Of a stretch of 64,000 nt of DNA, positions 38,286 through 46,801 are shown piece after piece. The notes under the pieces were generated by a model. That model had not been told where the DNA came from. It saw only the letters and a list, made by a program, of their open reading frames with translations, and made no database searches. Made by a program: the position numbers and the translations under genes. The stretch's first letter is position 1. Each line of letters starts with the position of its first letter. Source of the stretch: Wenzhouxiangella sp. AB-CW3 (GTDB lineage: Bacteria > Pseudomonadota > Gammaproteobacteria > Xanthomonadales > Wenzhouxiangellaceae); contig NZ_CP061368.1 in assembly GCF_014725735.1 (NCBI RefSeq), positions 1,007,225-1,071,224 of the forward strand, read 5' to 3'.

Positions 38286-38340
38286 GGCGCTCATGATAAA
38301 CCGGGTTGTCGCATTGCGCATGGGCAAGGGCTACGGAATA

Positions 38341-38346
38341 TAGAAT
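38341..38346 (+). promoter_or_regulatory. Candidate -10 box for a leaderless rsmI mRNA
   Basis: TAGAAT begins exactly 12 bp before the A of the rsmI ATG (38353), so transcription would start at the start codon. No ribosome-binding site lies in between. TTGCGC at 38314-38319 is a weak -35 candidate with long spacing. Confidence 0.4.
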
Positions 38347-38352
38347 GCCCTC

Positions 38353-39198
38353 ATGAACGATTCAATCCAAACCGATCCCGCCGCGCTCTGGGTCGTTGCC
38401 ACGCCCATTGGCAACCTTGGGGACATGAGCCCGCGCGCGTTGGACGTGCTGCAACAGGTCAAGGTGGTGGCCGCCGAAGACACCCGAACCAGTCGGAGAC
38501 TGTTTGCTGAAAGACCGGCCCCGGAAATGATCAGCCTGCATGAGCACAATGAGTCTGCGCAACTCGACCGGCTGATCGAACGCTTGAGCGCCGGCGATTC
38601 AGTCGCCCTGATCAGCGATGCCGGTACACCACTGGTTTCCGACCCCGGATATCGTCTGGTTGCGGCAGCGCATGGGGCCGGCATACCGGTGCGCACCGTG
38701 CCGGGGCCCTGCGCTGCTATTGCCGCCCTGTCGGTGGCTGGATTGCCGTCCGACCGTTTTCACTTCGAAGGCTTTCTGCCCGCCCGCGCCGGCCAGCGGC
38801 GGACGCGACTGGACAATCTGGCCGACATGGATGTCACCCTGATCTTCTACGCGCCGGCACGGGATCTTCCGGAGATTCTTGGCGACATGTCGGCGGCGTT
38901 CGGTGAGGACCGCCTGGCCACATTGGCCCGAGAACTCACCAAGTGGCATGAAACGGTGCGGCGGGCCCGCCTGGCGGAACTGGCCGGGTGGGTCGGTAGC
39001 GATCCCGACCAGCAGCGCGGAGAAGCCGTCGTGGTGGTCGCGGGCAATGCCGCACCCGGCGGGCCTGTCCGACCCCGGGCTTTACTGCGTGAGCTGGCCC
39101 GGGAACTGCCGCCGTCGCGCGCGGCCAAAGTGCTGGCCAGGCTGACCGGAATGAGTCGTCGCGAAGCCTGGGCCCTGGTGGAGCAAAACGACTCGTGA
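38353..39198 (+). CDS. rsmI: 16S rRNA (cytidine1402-2'-O)-methyltransferase
   Basis: RsmI methylates the ribose of C1402 in the decoding centre. The 281-residue protein has the SAM-binding tetrapyrrole-methylase fold with VVATPIGNLGDMSPRAL near residue 14, EDTRTSRRL and the SDAGTPLVSDPG loop near residue 80. It is divergent from lpoA, as in E. coli. Confidence 0.96.
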   Translation: MNDSIQTDPAALWVVATPIGNLGDMSPRALDVLQQVKVVAAEDTRTSRRLFAERPAPEMISLHEHNESAQLDRLIERLSAGDSVALISDAGTPLVSDPGYRLVAAAHGAGIPVRTVPGPCAAIAALSVAGLPSDRFHFEGFLPARAGQRRTRLDNLADMDVTLIFYAPARDLPEILGDMSAAFGEDRLATLARELTKWHETVRRARLAELAGWVGSDPDQQRGEAVVVVAGNAAPGGPVRPRALLRELARELPPSRAAKVLARLTGMSRREAWALVEQNDS

Positions 39199-39211
39199 TG
39201 CGGATCTGACC

Positions 39212-39898
39212 ATGCACATTATCCTGCTTCTGATCCTGATAGGCGCAGTCATCTTCCTGCCGCAGTGGTGGGTCAAGCGCGTACTGGCGACGTATCGGCA
39301 GCCCGACGACCGCTATCAGGGCACCGGCGGTGAACTGGCCCGCCACCTGCTGGATCGGCTGGGACTGGAGTCGGTTGGCGTCGAGCGATCCGAACCCGGT
39401 GCCGACCACTATGACCCCGAAGCGCGCATGGTTCGGCTCAGTCCTGAGCACCACGATGGTGCCTCGCTGACCGCGGTGACCGTGGCCGCGCACGAGGTGG
39501 GCCACGCCATTCAGCACGCCGATGGCTACAAGCCGCTGGTATGGCGTACGAAACTGGTGCAGGCCGTACAGCGCTTCCAGCGCATCGGTGTGGTCCTGAT
39601 CGCGCTGGCCCCGCTGGCCATGGTGCTGTTGCGCCTGCCGCGAGCCGGTTTAATCATGCTGATGCTCGCCATCGCCGCACTGGCCTCGGGCATCGTCGTT
39701 CATATCATGACCTTGCCCACCGAGCTTGATGCCAGCTTCCGGCGCGCCATGCCGCTGCTGGAAAAGGGCGAATACCTCAAGCCCGAGGACCGCCCCCATG
39801 CCCGCCGCATTCTCCGCGCGGCGGCCTTCACCTACGTGGCCGCCTCATTGATGAGCCTGGTCAATTTCTGGTGGTGGCTGCGCGTCCTGCGTCCCTGA
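39212..39898 (+). CDS. Membrane zinc metallopeptidase (PF04298-type)
   Basis: The 228-residue protein has an N-terminal membrane helix (about 2-18), a zinc-binding HEVGHAIQ motif near residues 94-101, two central membrane helices (about 125-170) and a C-terminal helix. This matches the neutral zinc metallopeptidase family represented by YugP of Bacillus. The substrate is unknown. It begins 13 bp after rsmI. Confidence 0.85.
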   Translation: MHIILLLILIGAVIFLPQWWVKRVLATYRQPDDRYQGTGGELARHLLDRLGLESVGVERSEPGADHYDPEARMVRLSPEHHDGASLTAVTVAAHEVGHAIQHADGYKPLVWRTKLVQAVQRFQRIGVVLIALAPLAMVLLRLPRAGLIMLMLAIAALASGIVVHIMTLPTELDASFRRAMPLLEKGEYLKPEDRPHARRILRAAAFTYVAASLMSLVNFWWWLRVLRP

Positions 39899-40017
39899 TG
39901 CATCCCGGCCACATTCAGGCTTTCGGACAGGCCGAGACCGCCAGGGATGCGCGCGCAATCTCCGGCCTGCGGGTTCGAGGAAGTGCGCGGCCAAGTGTGG
40001 GGCTGGGCTAGGGGCTG

Positions 40018-40422
40018 TCAATACTTCGCCGTGAAATAGTCGGTGGTTTTCCTGAGTGCATCGGCCCAATCCTGGCGCAGCTCCGACGTGAGGCGCGGAT
40101 CGAATTCCTCCACGGCCTGAAGCAGACTTTCGCGCCAGTGCCTGTAAAGCTCCGGATCGACCGGTGCGCGGCCCTTGCGGCTGTGCACATCGGCCATCTC
40201 GTTCATCGAACGCTCGACAATGTCCGAGCCCCCGGCATAGGTCAGCGCAATGCTGATGCCTCGCCGCAGCGCCCGATTCTGCTGGCTCCAGTCGGTGGTC
40301 GAAAACATCTTCCGAATGCGCTCATCGCGGTCCAGAAGCAATTCGTAGAAGCGAGTGATGAAACCCTTCTGGCGCGTGCAGCGCCCGTAGCTGGCCTGCA
40401 CGGCCAGGTAATCCTTCGACAT
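40018..40422 (-). CDS. Single-domain globin
   Basis: The 134-residue all-helical protein fits bacterial single-domain or truncated-type globins: a phenylalanine/tyrosine-rich B-helix (GFITRFYELLL) and a probable haem-ligating His80 in MADVHSRKG. Its role (oxygen or NO binding, redox sensing) is uncertain. TAGAAT on the - strand at 40463-40458 is a plausible -10, giving a leader of about 30 nt. The gene is flanked by non-coding stretches (39899-40017, 40423-40594) in which nothing else was recognised. Confidence 0.8.
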   Translation of the reverse strand: MSKDYLAVQASYGRCTRQKGFITRFYELLLDRDERIRKMFSTTDWSQQNRALRRGISIALTYAGGSDIVERSMNEMADVHSRKGRAPVDPELYRHWRESLLQAVEEFDPRLTSELRQDWADALRKTTDYFTAKY

Positions 40423-40582
40423 AATGCAAACCCTGTTGGAGTATCCAGTTGGGGTCGATTCTAGTCATGCGCGATTGACCGGATGTTGACTGTCATCAAT
40501 TCTTCGCAGTTGCGTTGAGCCGCGTGAAAAGCTGACGAGGAGTTGGATGGCACATGAGTGAACCCTTGCCTTCCGGATCGGT

Positions 40583-40588
40583 CATAAT
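40583..40588 (+). promoter_or_regulatory. -10 box of rnpB
   Basis: CATAAT lies 6 bp before the predicted 5' end of RNase P RNA (40595), the expected distance. A -35 hexamer at standard spacing is poor. Confidence 0.5.
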
Positions 40589-40594
40589 GCCCGC

Positions 40595-40950
40595 GAGAGC
40601 CGGCCAGACAGTCGCTGTGTCCGTTGAGGGCATGGAGGAAAGTCCGGGCTTCACAGGGCAGGGTGCCAGGTAACGCCTGGGGGGTCTTCACCGATCCACG
40701 GAAAGTGCCGCAGAAAACATACCGCCGATGGCCTTTTTCAAGGCACAGGCAAGGGTGAAATGGTGCGGTAAGAGCGCACCGCGTGACTGGTAACAGTCAT
40801 GGCAGGGCAAACCCCACTCGAAGCAAGGCCAAATAGGGATGCCACGGCGTGGCCCGCGCTGCATCCGGGTAGGCTGCTGGAGGCGGTTGGCGACAACCGT
40901 CCAAGATGAATGACTGTCCACGACAGAACCCGGCTTATCGGCCGGCTCTC
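40595..40950 (+). ncRNA. rnpB: RNase P RNA, bacterial class A
   Basis: This catalytic RNA matures tRNA 5' ends. The ends pair as P1 (GAGAGCCGGCC with GGCCGGCTCTC). Universally conserved blocks are present in order: GAGGAAAGTCCGGGCTTC (about 40632), CAGGGTGCCAGGTAACGCC, AAACATACCGCCGATGGC, GGTAAGAGCGCACCG, AGCAAGGCCAAATAGG and GATGAATGACTGTCCACGAC followed by AGAACCCGGCTTATCGG. The length of about 356 nt is normal. A T run (40953-40957) right after P1 probably terminates it. Any protein reading frames through it are spurious. Confidence 0.97.
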
Positions 40951-40990
40951 GCTTTTTCCATGCCCGATCAATTTCCTGACATCCGAACGA

Positions 40991-40996
40991 TATAAT
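40991..40996 (+). promoter_or_regulatory. Consensus -10 box for a leaderless SCO mRNA
   Basis: A perfect TATAAT begins 12 bp before the A of ATG 41003, so the predicted transcript starts at the start codon; there is no Shine-Dalgarno. A clear -35 was not found at 16-18 bp. Confidence 0.5.
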
Positions 40997-41002
40997 TTGC
41001 CC

Positions 41003-41644
41003 ATGAACCAGATGCCCGGTTTCCGAACCCAAAACGGCCGTATCTTCATCATCATTGCTATCGCGGTGGCCGCCATCGCCGGCGGAATCGTGGTGTCGTC
41101 AAACCTGATGCAGCGTACGCTGGACCTGCGCGAGGCCCGGCTCTTTCCGCAGGCACGTCATGTCGATGAGTTTCAGCTCGAGACGGCCGCCGGCGAGTCG
41201 TTCACGCGCAGTGACCTGGAAGGCCGGTGGACACTGCTGTTTGCCGGATTCACCAATTGCCCGGATATCTGCCCCGACACCCTGGCGGTGCTGGCCCAAT
41301 CGATGCGCGATCTTGACATGATGCGCCAGGAGACCCTGCCACAGGTCGTTTTCCTGTCTGTGGACCCCGAGCGGGATCAGGGTGAGCACCTGGCCGAGTA
41401 TGTCCGCTGGTTCCATGATGATTTCATCGGCGTGACAGGAGATCTTGAGGAGATCGACCGTTTCACGCGCCAGCTTGGCCTGGTGTATTTCCACGAGGAA
41501 GCCGATGAGGAGACCGGCTTTTACAACGTCGATCATTCGGCCTCGATTCTGATCATCGACCCGGAAGGCCGCCTTTACGGTCGCTTCGGTCCGGCCGTGA
41601 CCAGTGAAGATGTGACCGCCGATGTCTTTGCGCTGACCCGGTGA
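41003..41644 (+). CDS. SCO1/SenC-type copper chaperone
   Basis: SCO proteins deliver copper to the CuA site of cytochrome oxidase or act as thiol reductants. From ATG 41003 the 213-residue protein has an N-terminal membrane anchor (about 13-33) and a thioredoxin-like domain with the copper ligands Cys86 and Cys90 (TNCPDICPD) and His178 (NVDHSAS). The upstream open frame overlaps rnpB and is rejected. It overlaps psd by 4 bp. No oxidase genes are nearby. Confidence 0.93.
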   Translation: MNQMPGFRTQNGRIFIIIAIAVAAIAGGIVVSSNLMQRTLDLREARLFPQARHVDEFQLETAAGESFTRSDLEGRWTLLFAGFTNCPDICPDTLAVLAQSMRDLDMMRQETLPQVVFLSVDPERDQGEHLAEYVRWFHDDFIGVTGDLEEIDRFTRQLGLVYFHEEADEETGFYNVDHSASILIIDPEGRLYGRFGPAVTSEDVTADVFALTR

Positions 41645-42528
41645 GCGCCTCATTTTCGGATCGGCTGCGTAGTTGGCCGCAATACCTGCTGCCCCGGCAC
41701 CTGCTGACCGCGCTGGCTTGGCGATTGTCGACCTGTCGTTCTGGCTGGTTCCGGCGGCCATTCATCGCCGTGTTCATTCGCCTGTTCGGTGTCGACCTGG
41801 CCGAGGCCGAGCGCGACAAACCGGGCGACTACGAAAACTTCAATGATTTCTTCACCCGGGCTCTCGCCCCCGGCGCTCGACCACTGGCCGATCAGCGCCA
41901 TCGCATGGTCTGCCCGTCCGACGGAACCGTCAGTCAGCTTGGCCGTCTGAGTGAAGACCGCATTGTCCAGGTCAAGGGCATCGACTACACTGCCGCCGAG
42001 TTGCTGGCCTCACGCGAGCGGGCCGAAGCCTTTGTCGACGGACACTTCGTGACCGTCTACCTGGCCCCATACGACTATCACCGGGTTCACAGCCCCATCG
42101 CCGGCCACGTAACCGAAGAGGTGCGAGTGCCCGGCGACCTGTTCAGTGTCTCGGCGGCCACCGTGCGGACCGTACCGCGCCTGTTCGCACGCAATGAACG
42201 CATGGTCGCCATGCTCGATACCGCCCACGGGCCGGTCGCAGTGGTCATGGTTGCCGCCATGTTGGTCGCCGGTATAGAAACCGTCTGGGGCAGCCCCGCC
42301 GACCGTCGCCCGGGTCGTGAATCGCGCACCACCGCCATTGATCGCCATTTTCTCGACCGCGGAGCCGAGCTCGGTCGCTTCCACTGGGGGTCCACCGTCA
42401 TTGTCCTTACGCCCCGAGACTTTCCCGGGTGGCATGATGATCTTGTTCCGGGCGCCCGGGTTCGCATGGGGCAGGCGCTGACCGGCCTTGTCGCATCCCC
42501 CAATCCCAATCCCGAGCATCAGCCATGA
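41641..42528 (+). CDS. psd: Phosphatidylserine decarboxylase proenzyme
   Basis: Psd makes phosphatidylethanolamine at the inner membrane. The 295-residue proenzyme starts with GTG 41641. Self-cleavage before Ser251 in the WGST motif would create the pyruvoyl cofactor; the His in DYHRVHSP (near 142-147) is also conserved. It overlaps the SCO and prmB genes by 4 bp each. Confidence 0.96.
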   Translation: MSASFSDRLRSWPQYLLPRHLLTALAWRLSTCRSGWFRRPFIAVFIRLFGVDLAEAERDKPGDYENFNDFFTRALAPGARPLADQRHRMVCPSDGTVSQLGRLSEDRIVQVKGIDYTAAELLASRERAEAFVDGHFVTVYLAPYDYHRVHSPIAGHVTEEVRVPGDLFSVSAATVRTVPRLFARNERMVAMLDTAHGPVAVVMVAAMLVAGIETVWGSPADRRPGRESRTTAIDRHFLDRGAELGRFHWGSTVIVLTPRDFPGWHDDLVPGARVRMGQALTGLVASPNPNPEHQP

Positions 42529-43391
42529 AACTGATCGACCATATTCATCAGCATGTCGCCGAGATGGAAGCCGCCGGTCTGCATTTCGGGCATGGCACCG
42601 ACAACGCCTTTGACGAGGCTTGCTGGATGGCCTCGGCGACTCTGGGGCTGGCGCCGGACTTCGATGAATCGGTATTCCAGCGCGAGCTGGCATCGGCCGA
42701 GGAAAACCGCTTGCGCGACCTGGTGGCCGAACGCATTGCGACTCGCAAGCCACTGGCCTACCTGCTGGGCGAGGCCTGGTTCTGCGGCATGGCCTTCGAG
42801 GTCAACGAAGATGTGCTGGTGCCGCGCTCACCGTTGGCCGAGCTGATCGTTGAGGGGTTTGCACCCTGGATGGAGCCGGGCAGGCTCAGGCGCGTGGTGG
42901 ATGTGGGCACCGGGTCGGGCTGTCTCGCCATTGCCGTGGCGAAGCGCTGGCCCGAAGCGACAGTGGATGCGGTTGACATCAGCCCCGAAGCACTAAAACT
43001 GGCCCGCCGTAACGCCGAGCGGCACGACGTGTCCGAGCGCGTCGACTGCATCGAATCGGATCTGCTCGAAGGGCTGGGGGAGCGTCGGTACGACGTCATC
43101 CTCGCCAACCCGCCATACGTGCCGACCGCCTCGATGGCCGATTTACCCGAGGAGTACCGCCACGAACCCGTCCTCGGTCTGGAGGCCGGCGACGACGGGC
43201 TCGACCTGGTCCGGCACCTGCTCGATCAGGCATCCGATCACCTGGAACCCGGCGGAATCCTGGTCTGCGAAGTGGGCGAAGCCGCCGAAGCCGCCGATCG
43301 TCTGCTGGCCGAGCGAAAGATCGAGGCCACCTGGCTGGACTTCGAACACGGAGGGGAAGGGGTGTTCCTGGTTTCCCCTACTCGACCGTGA
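42525..43391 (+). CDS. prmB: 50S ribosomal protein L3 glutamine methyltransferase
   Basis: PrmB N5-methylates a glutamine of L3 (rplC is at 2.5 kb). The 288-residue protein has a helical N-domain, a SAM-binding DVGTGSGCLAIAVA motif near residues 126-139 and the catalytic NPPY at 195-198. The N-terminus (MKLIDHIHQHVAEME) is PrmB- rather than PrmC-like. Its 3' end overlaps the convergent glmS 3' end by 14 bp. Confidence 0.92.
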   Translation: MKLIDHIHQHVAEMEAAGLHFGHGTDNAFDEACWMASATLGLAPDFDESVFQRELASAEENRLRDLVAERIATRKPLAYLLGEAWFCGMAFEVNEDVLVPRSPLAELIVEGFAPWMEPGRLRRVVDVGTGSGCLAIAVAKRWPEATVDAVDISPEALKLARRNAERHDVSERVDCIESDLLEGLGERRYDVILANPPYVPTASMADLPEEYRHEPVLGLEAGDDGLDLVRHLLDQASDHLEPGGILVCEVGEAAEAADRLLAERKIEATWLDFEHGGEGVFLVSPTRP

Positions 43392-45210
43392 CCGACTTGG
43401 CCAGATTGCGGGGCTTGTCGATATCCGTGCCCTTGAGCAGGGCCACGTGGTAGGCCAGCAACTGTAGCGGGATGGTGGCAATCAGCGGGCTGAGCGCATT
43501 GTCCATGCCCGGCACATGAATGTTGGTAACGCCCGTGCCCTCGTGCATGTCGACACTGCTGGCCACGAAGTTGACCAGTTGTCCGCCGCGCGCGCGGACT
43601 TCTTCCAGGTTCGATTTGAGTTTGCCCAGCAAGTTGTCGCCCGGAGCGACACTGATGACCGGCATGTCCTCGTCGACCAGCGCCAGGGGGCCGTGCTTGA
43701 GCTCCCCGGCCGGGTAGGCCTCGGCATGGATGTAACTGATTTCCTTGAGCTTCAGGGCGCCTTCCAGGGCCACGGGATAGTGGGTGCCGCGCCCTAGAAA
43801 CAGCGCGTGATGCTTGTCGATGAAGGTCTCTGACAGTTGCTGGATGGCGCTCTCCAGCGACAGCGTCTGCCGGATCTGTTCGGGCAACTCGCGCAGCTCG
43901 GCAACGGCGGCGGCTTCGGTTTCCTCGTCGATCTGCCCGCGCGCACGCGCCAGGGCGATGGTGAACCAGTACAGCGCGGCAAGCTGGGTGGTAAAGGCCT
44001 TGGTCGAGGCCACACCGATTTCCACCCCGGCATTGGTCAGCAGCCTCAGTCCGGACTCGCGCACCAGGGTAGAGCCCGGCATGTTGCACAGGGCCAGGGT
44101 CTGGCAATACCCGGCCTGTTTGGCGAATCTGAGGGCCGCCAGGGTATCCGCAGTCTCGCCTGACTGCGAGATACCGACAAACAGTGTATTGCGCGGAGCG
44201 ACCGGCTTGCGGTAGCGGTATTCGCTGGCGACTTCGACGTTGACCGGAATGCCGGCAATGGCCTCCAGCCAGTAGCGCGCCACCAGGCCGGCGTGGTAGC
44301 TGGTGCCGCAGGCGATGATATGGATCGCCTCGATGTCGGGCAGAATGGCATTGGCTTCCGGCCCCAGCGATTCGGTCAGCACATGACGGCTGCCCAGCTT
44401 GCCGACCAGCGTGTTGGCGACGGCCTCGGGCTGCTCGTGAATCTCCTTGAGCATGAAGTGACGATAGTCGCCCTTGCTGGCCACCTGGTCGTCATGAGCG
44501 TAGCGTTCACTTGGTCGTTCCACCGGTTCGCCTGAACGGTCGAACAGGGCAATGATGTCGCGGTCGATCCGGCCCAGGTCGCCGTCTTCCAGGTGAATGA
44601 AGCGGTCGGTGACCTGCAGCAGTGCCAGCGGATCGGAGGCAACGAAATTCTCTTCCAGCCCGACACCGACCACCAGCGGGCTGCCCATGCGGGCAAAGTA
44701 GACCGCCTCGGGGTCTTCCGGTGTGACGACGGCGATGGCATAGGCTCCTTCGAGTCGACTGACCGCACGCAGAAAGGCACTGCGAAAATCGCCGGCACCA
44801 GTGACTTCGTGGGCGATCAGGTGGGCAATGACCTCGGTATCGGTCTCCGAAGCGAACTCGAAGCCCTCGGCCTGAAGCAAGGCGCGCAATTCGTCGTGAT
44901 TTTCGATAATGCCGTTGTGCACCACCGCAAGTTGCCGGTTGGAGACATGCGGGTGTGCGTTCTCCTCGGTCGGTCGGCCGTGCGTGGCCCAGCGGGTATG
45001 GGCGATACCGCTGTGGCTGTCGGCGCCGTTGGCCTCGACTGCGGCAACCAGTTTTTCGACCTTGCCGACCGCGCGCCTCAGTTCGAGCTGGTCGTCGACC
45101 AGCACGGCCAGGCCGGCTGAATCGTAGCCGCGGTATTCCAGCCGCTTCAGCCCCTCGATGAGTATGGGGGTGATGTTTCTCGGTGAGGTAGCGCCTACGA
45201 TTCCGCACAT
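43378..45210 (-). CDS. glmS: Glutamine--fructose-6-phosphate aminotransferase
   Basis: GlmS makes glucosamine 6-phosphate for peptidoglycan and LPS. The true start is ATG 45210, giving MCGIVGATSPRN and 610 residues, because the nucleophilic cysteine must follow the initiator methionine; the open frame 15 codons upstream passes through a heptamer array. Two SIS sugar-isomerase domains follow the glutaminase domain, and the end AKSVTVE is normal. No Shine-Dalgarno is visible before the ATG; the array lies 8 bp away. Confidence 0.96.
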   Translation of the reverse strand: MCGIVGATSPRNITPILIEGLKRLEYRGYDSAGLAVLVDDQLELRRAVGKVEKLVAAVEANGADSHSGIAHTRWATHGRPTEENAHPHVSNRQLAVVHNGIIENHDELRALLQAEGFEFASETDTEVIAHLIAHEVTGAGDFRSAFLRAVSRLEGAYAIAVVTPEDPEAVYFARMGSPLVVGVGLEENFVASDPLALLQVTDRFIHLEDGDLGRIDRDIIALFDRSGEPVERPSERYAHDDQVASKGDYRHFMLKEIHEQPEAVANTLVGKLGSRHVLTESLGPEANAILPDIEAIHIIACGTSYHAGLVARYWLEAIAGIPVNVEVASEYRYRKPVAPRNTLFVGISQSGETADTLAALRFAKQAGYCQTLALCNMPGSTLVRESGLRLLTNAGVEIGVASTKAFTTQLAALYWFTIALARARGQIDEETEAAAVAELRELPEQIRQTLSLESAIQQLSETFIDKHHALFLGRGTHYPVALEGALKLKEISYIHAEAYPAGELKHGPLALVDEDMPVISVAPGDNLLGKLKSNLEEVRARGGQLVNFVASSVDMHEGTGVTNIHVPGMDNALSPLIATIPLQLLAYHVALLKGTDIDKPRNLAKSVTVE

Positions 45211-45218
45211 AAATTGAA

Positions 45219-45241
45219 GGTTCCAGGGTTCAGGTTTCAGG
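45219..45241 (+). repeat. Short heptamer array just upstream of glmS
   Basis: GGTTCCA, GGGTTCA and GGTTTCA (45219-45239) followed by GG. The 3' part GGGTTCAGGTTTCAGGG is identical to part of the array after tuf. It occupies the place where the glmS ribosome-binding site would be expected (glmS reads leftward from 45210). Confidence 0.85.
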
Positions 45242-45367
45242 GAAACATCATGCACGTCGCCCCGGAATCACCGCAGGCGATCTCCGGAGCCTCGCACCGT
45301 TCGGTTTGGCACGGCTATGAGCGCGGTTGTGTTGTCGATTCACCCGTTCACCCTTCGCCGTCTTGGG

Positions 45368-45880
45368 TCAGACCACCTTCCGGATATGGTCGCGTGGCAG
45401 TTCGATTTCTCGTTCCTTGTTGAGGAGCTTGAGCAGCACTATGACGCGATCCTCGCCGGTTCGGGCTCGAAAAACCGCTCTCAGGCCGGCCATCGCGCCG
45501 CTGGTGATCTCGACCGGATCGTTGGCACGGACGTCCATGGCGGCAGAAAGGTCGATCAGACCCTGATCGTCCTGCCGGGCTCTCAACTCGTAAATGATAC
45601 CGTCTTCCAGCACTGGAAATTCGTTGCCGAAGCGCACCAGGCCAATGGCGCCCCGGGTAGATCGAATGGTTGACCAGTCGTCGGCGAAGGCCTCAAGTCG
45701 AACGAAGAGGTAGCGGGGAAACAGCGGTTCGACCCGGGCGATGGGCCGACCCCGCAACAGGCGGCGTGCCCGCAGGCGCGGCAGAAAAACCTCGAAGCCC
45801 TGATGCTCCAGGTGGGCCTCGGCCTTGCGTTCCTGTTTCGGGCGGCACAGCACCGCCCGCCACTGCCGGTGTTGACTCAT
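45368..45880 (-). CDS. rfaH: RfaH-type NusG paralogue
   Basis: RfaH binds elongating RNA polymerase at ops sites and suppresses termination in long envelope operons. From ATG 45880 (GGGAGGGG 10 nt upstream) the 170-residue protein has the NusG N-terminal domain (QWRAVLCRPKQERKAEAHLE; FPRYLFVRL) and a C-terminal KOW domain (VEITSGAMAGLRAVF). A longer start at 45910 is possible. The absence of the usual secE/rplK neighbours argues for RfaH rather than NusG. It lies 157 bp upstream of glmS on the same strand. Confidence 0.85.
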   Translation of the reverse strand: MSQHRQWRAVLCRPKQERKAEAHLEHQGFEVFLPRLRARRLLRGRPIARVEPLFPRYLFVRLEAFADDWSTIRSTRGAIGLVRFGNEFPVLEDGIIYELRARQDDQGLIDLSAAMDVRANDPVEITSGAMAGLRAVFRARTGEDRVIVLLKLLNKEREIELPRDHIRKVV

Positions 45881-46013
45881 GGGCCCCAAACCCCTCCCAT
45901 CGTTCTTCATTCTGTTTGCCCGATCGCACCCTGCACAGGGCATTCGATGTGGAGAATAGCATGCTGCTCTGGTGCAGCAAAACCGGATGAGGCACCGCCA
46001 GGCCGCTTGCCGT

Positions 46014-46019
46014 TACAAT
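46014..46019 (+). promoter_or_regulatory. Candidate -10 box for etfBA
   Basis: TACAAT lies 36 bp before the etfB ATG in the 174-bp gap divergent from rfaH. The leader would be about 30 nt and contains GGGAA as a weak ribosome-binding site. No clear -35. Confidence 0.4.
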
Positions 46020-46054
46020 AGCGGGCTTGTGTCACCAAACTCGGGAATTTCACC

Positions 46055-46801
46055 ATGAAGATTCTGGTCACCCTCAAGCGGGTGGTGGACTACAACGTGC
46101 GCGTGCGCGTGAAATCCGACGGCTCCGGCGTCGAGACCGACGGCGTGAAGATGTCGATCAACCCGTTTGACGAGATTGCCCTGGAGGAGGCGCTGCGCAT
46201 CAAGGAGCGCGGTGAGGCCGAGGAAGTGATCGTCGCCTCGATCGGCGGCAACGAGGTGCAGCAGCAGCTGCGCACCGGCCTGGCCATGGGCGCCGATCGC
46301 GCCATCCAGGTGGATGCAGAAACGCCGGTGCAGCCCCTGACCGCCGCCCGCATCTTTCTGAAGCTGGTCGAAAAGGAAGAGCCGGGCATCGTGTTTCTCG
46401 GCAAGCAGGCCATCGACGATGACTGCAACCAGACCGGCCAGATGCTGGCCGCGCTGTGGGACCGGCCACAGGCCACCTTTGCCTCGAAAGTCGAGATTGC
46501 CGATGGCACGGCCACGGTGGCCCGTGAGGTCGACGCCGGGCTGGAATACATCGAGGTGGATCTGCCGGCGGTGATGACCTCGGATCTGCGCCTGAACGAG
46601 CCGCGTTTCGTCAAGCTGCCCGAGATCATGAAGGCCAAGCGCAAGCCGCTTGAGACCCTGTCGCTGGACGATCTGGAAGTGGAGCGCGTTGCCGATATCG
46701 AGATGACTACCTTCGAGCCCCCGCCCAAGCGTGGTGGCGGCAAAATCGTCGAAAGCGTGGATGAACTGGTGTCCGAACTCAAGGCGAAGGGGTTGCTGTA
46801 A
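46055..46801 (+). CDS. etfB: Electron transfer flavoprotein beta subunit
   Basis: With EtfA it carries electrons from acyl-CoA and other dehydrogenases to the ubiquinone pool. The 248-residue protein begins [19 protein letters not shown] and has the AMP-binding [17 protein letters not shown] segment near residues 114-130. Its TAA stop overlaps the etfA ATG by one base. The pair would fit beta-oxidation of fatty acids derived from alkanes (alkB), though no dehydrogenase is adjacent. Confidence 0.97.
   Translation: MKILVTLKRVVDYNVRVRVKSDGSGVETDGVKMSINPFDEIALEEALRIKERGEAEEVIVASIGGNEVQQQLRTGLAMGADRAIQVDAETPVQPLTAARIFLKLVEKEEPGIVFLGKQAIDDDCNQTGQMLAALWDRPQATFASKVEIADGTATVAREVDAGLEYIEVDLPAVMTSDLRLNEPRFVKLPEIMKAKRKPLETLSLDDLEVERVADIEMTTFEPPPKRGGGKIVESVDELVSELKAKGLL

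Noticed and set aside
40910-41002. N-terminal extension of the SCO gene into rnpB
   Set aside because: It overlaps the conserved 3' end of RNase P RNA; ATG 41003 gives a normal membrane anchor.
45211-45255. 15-codon N-terminal extension of GlmS
   Set aside because: The catalytic cysteine must follow the initiator Met, and the extension is a translated heptamer array.
45214-45423. Small + strand frame beside glmS and rfaH
   Set aside because: It begins in the heptamer array and runs antisense into rfaH; no family resemblance.
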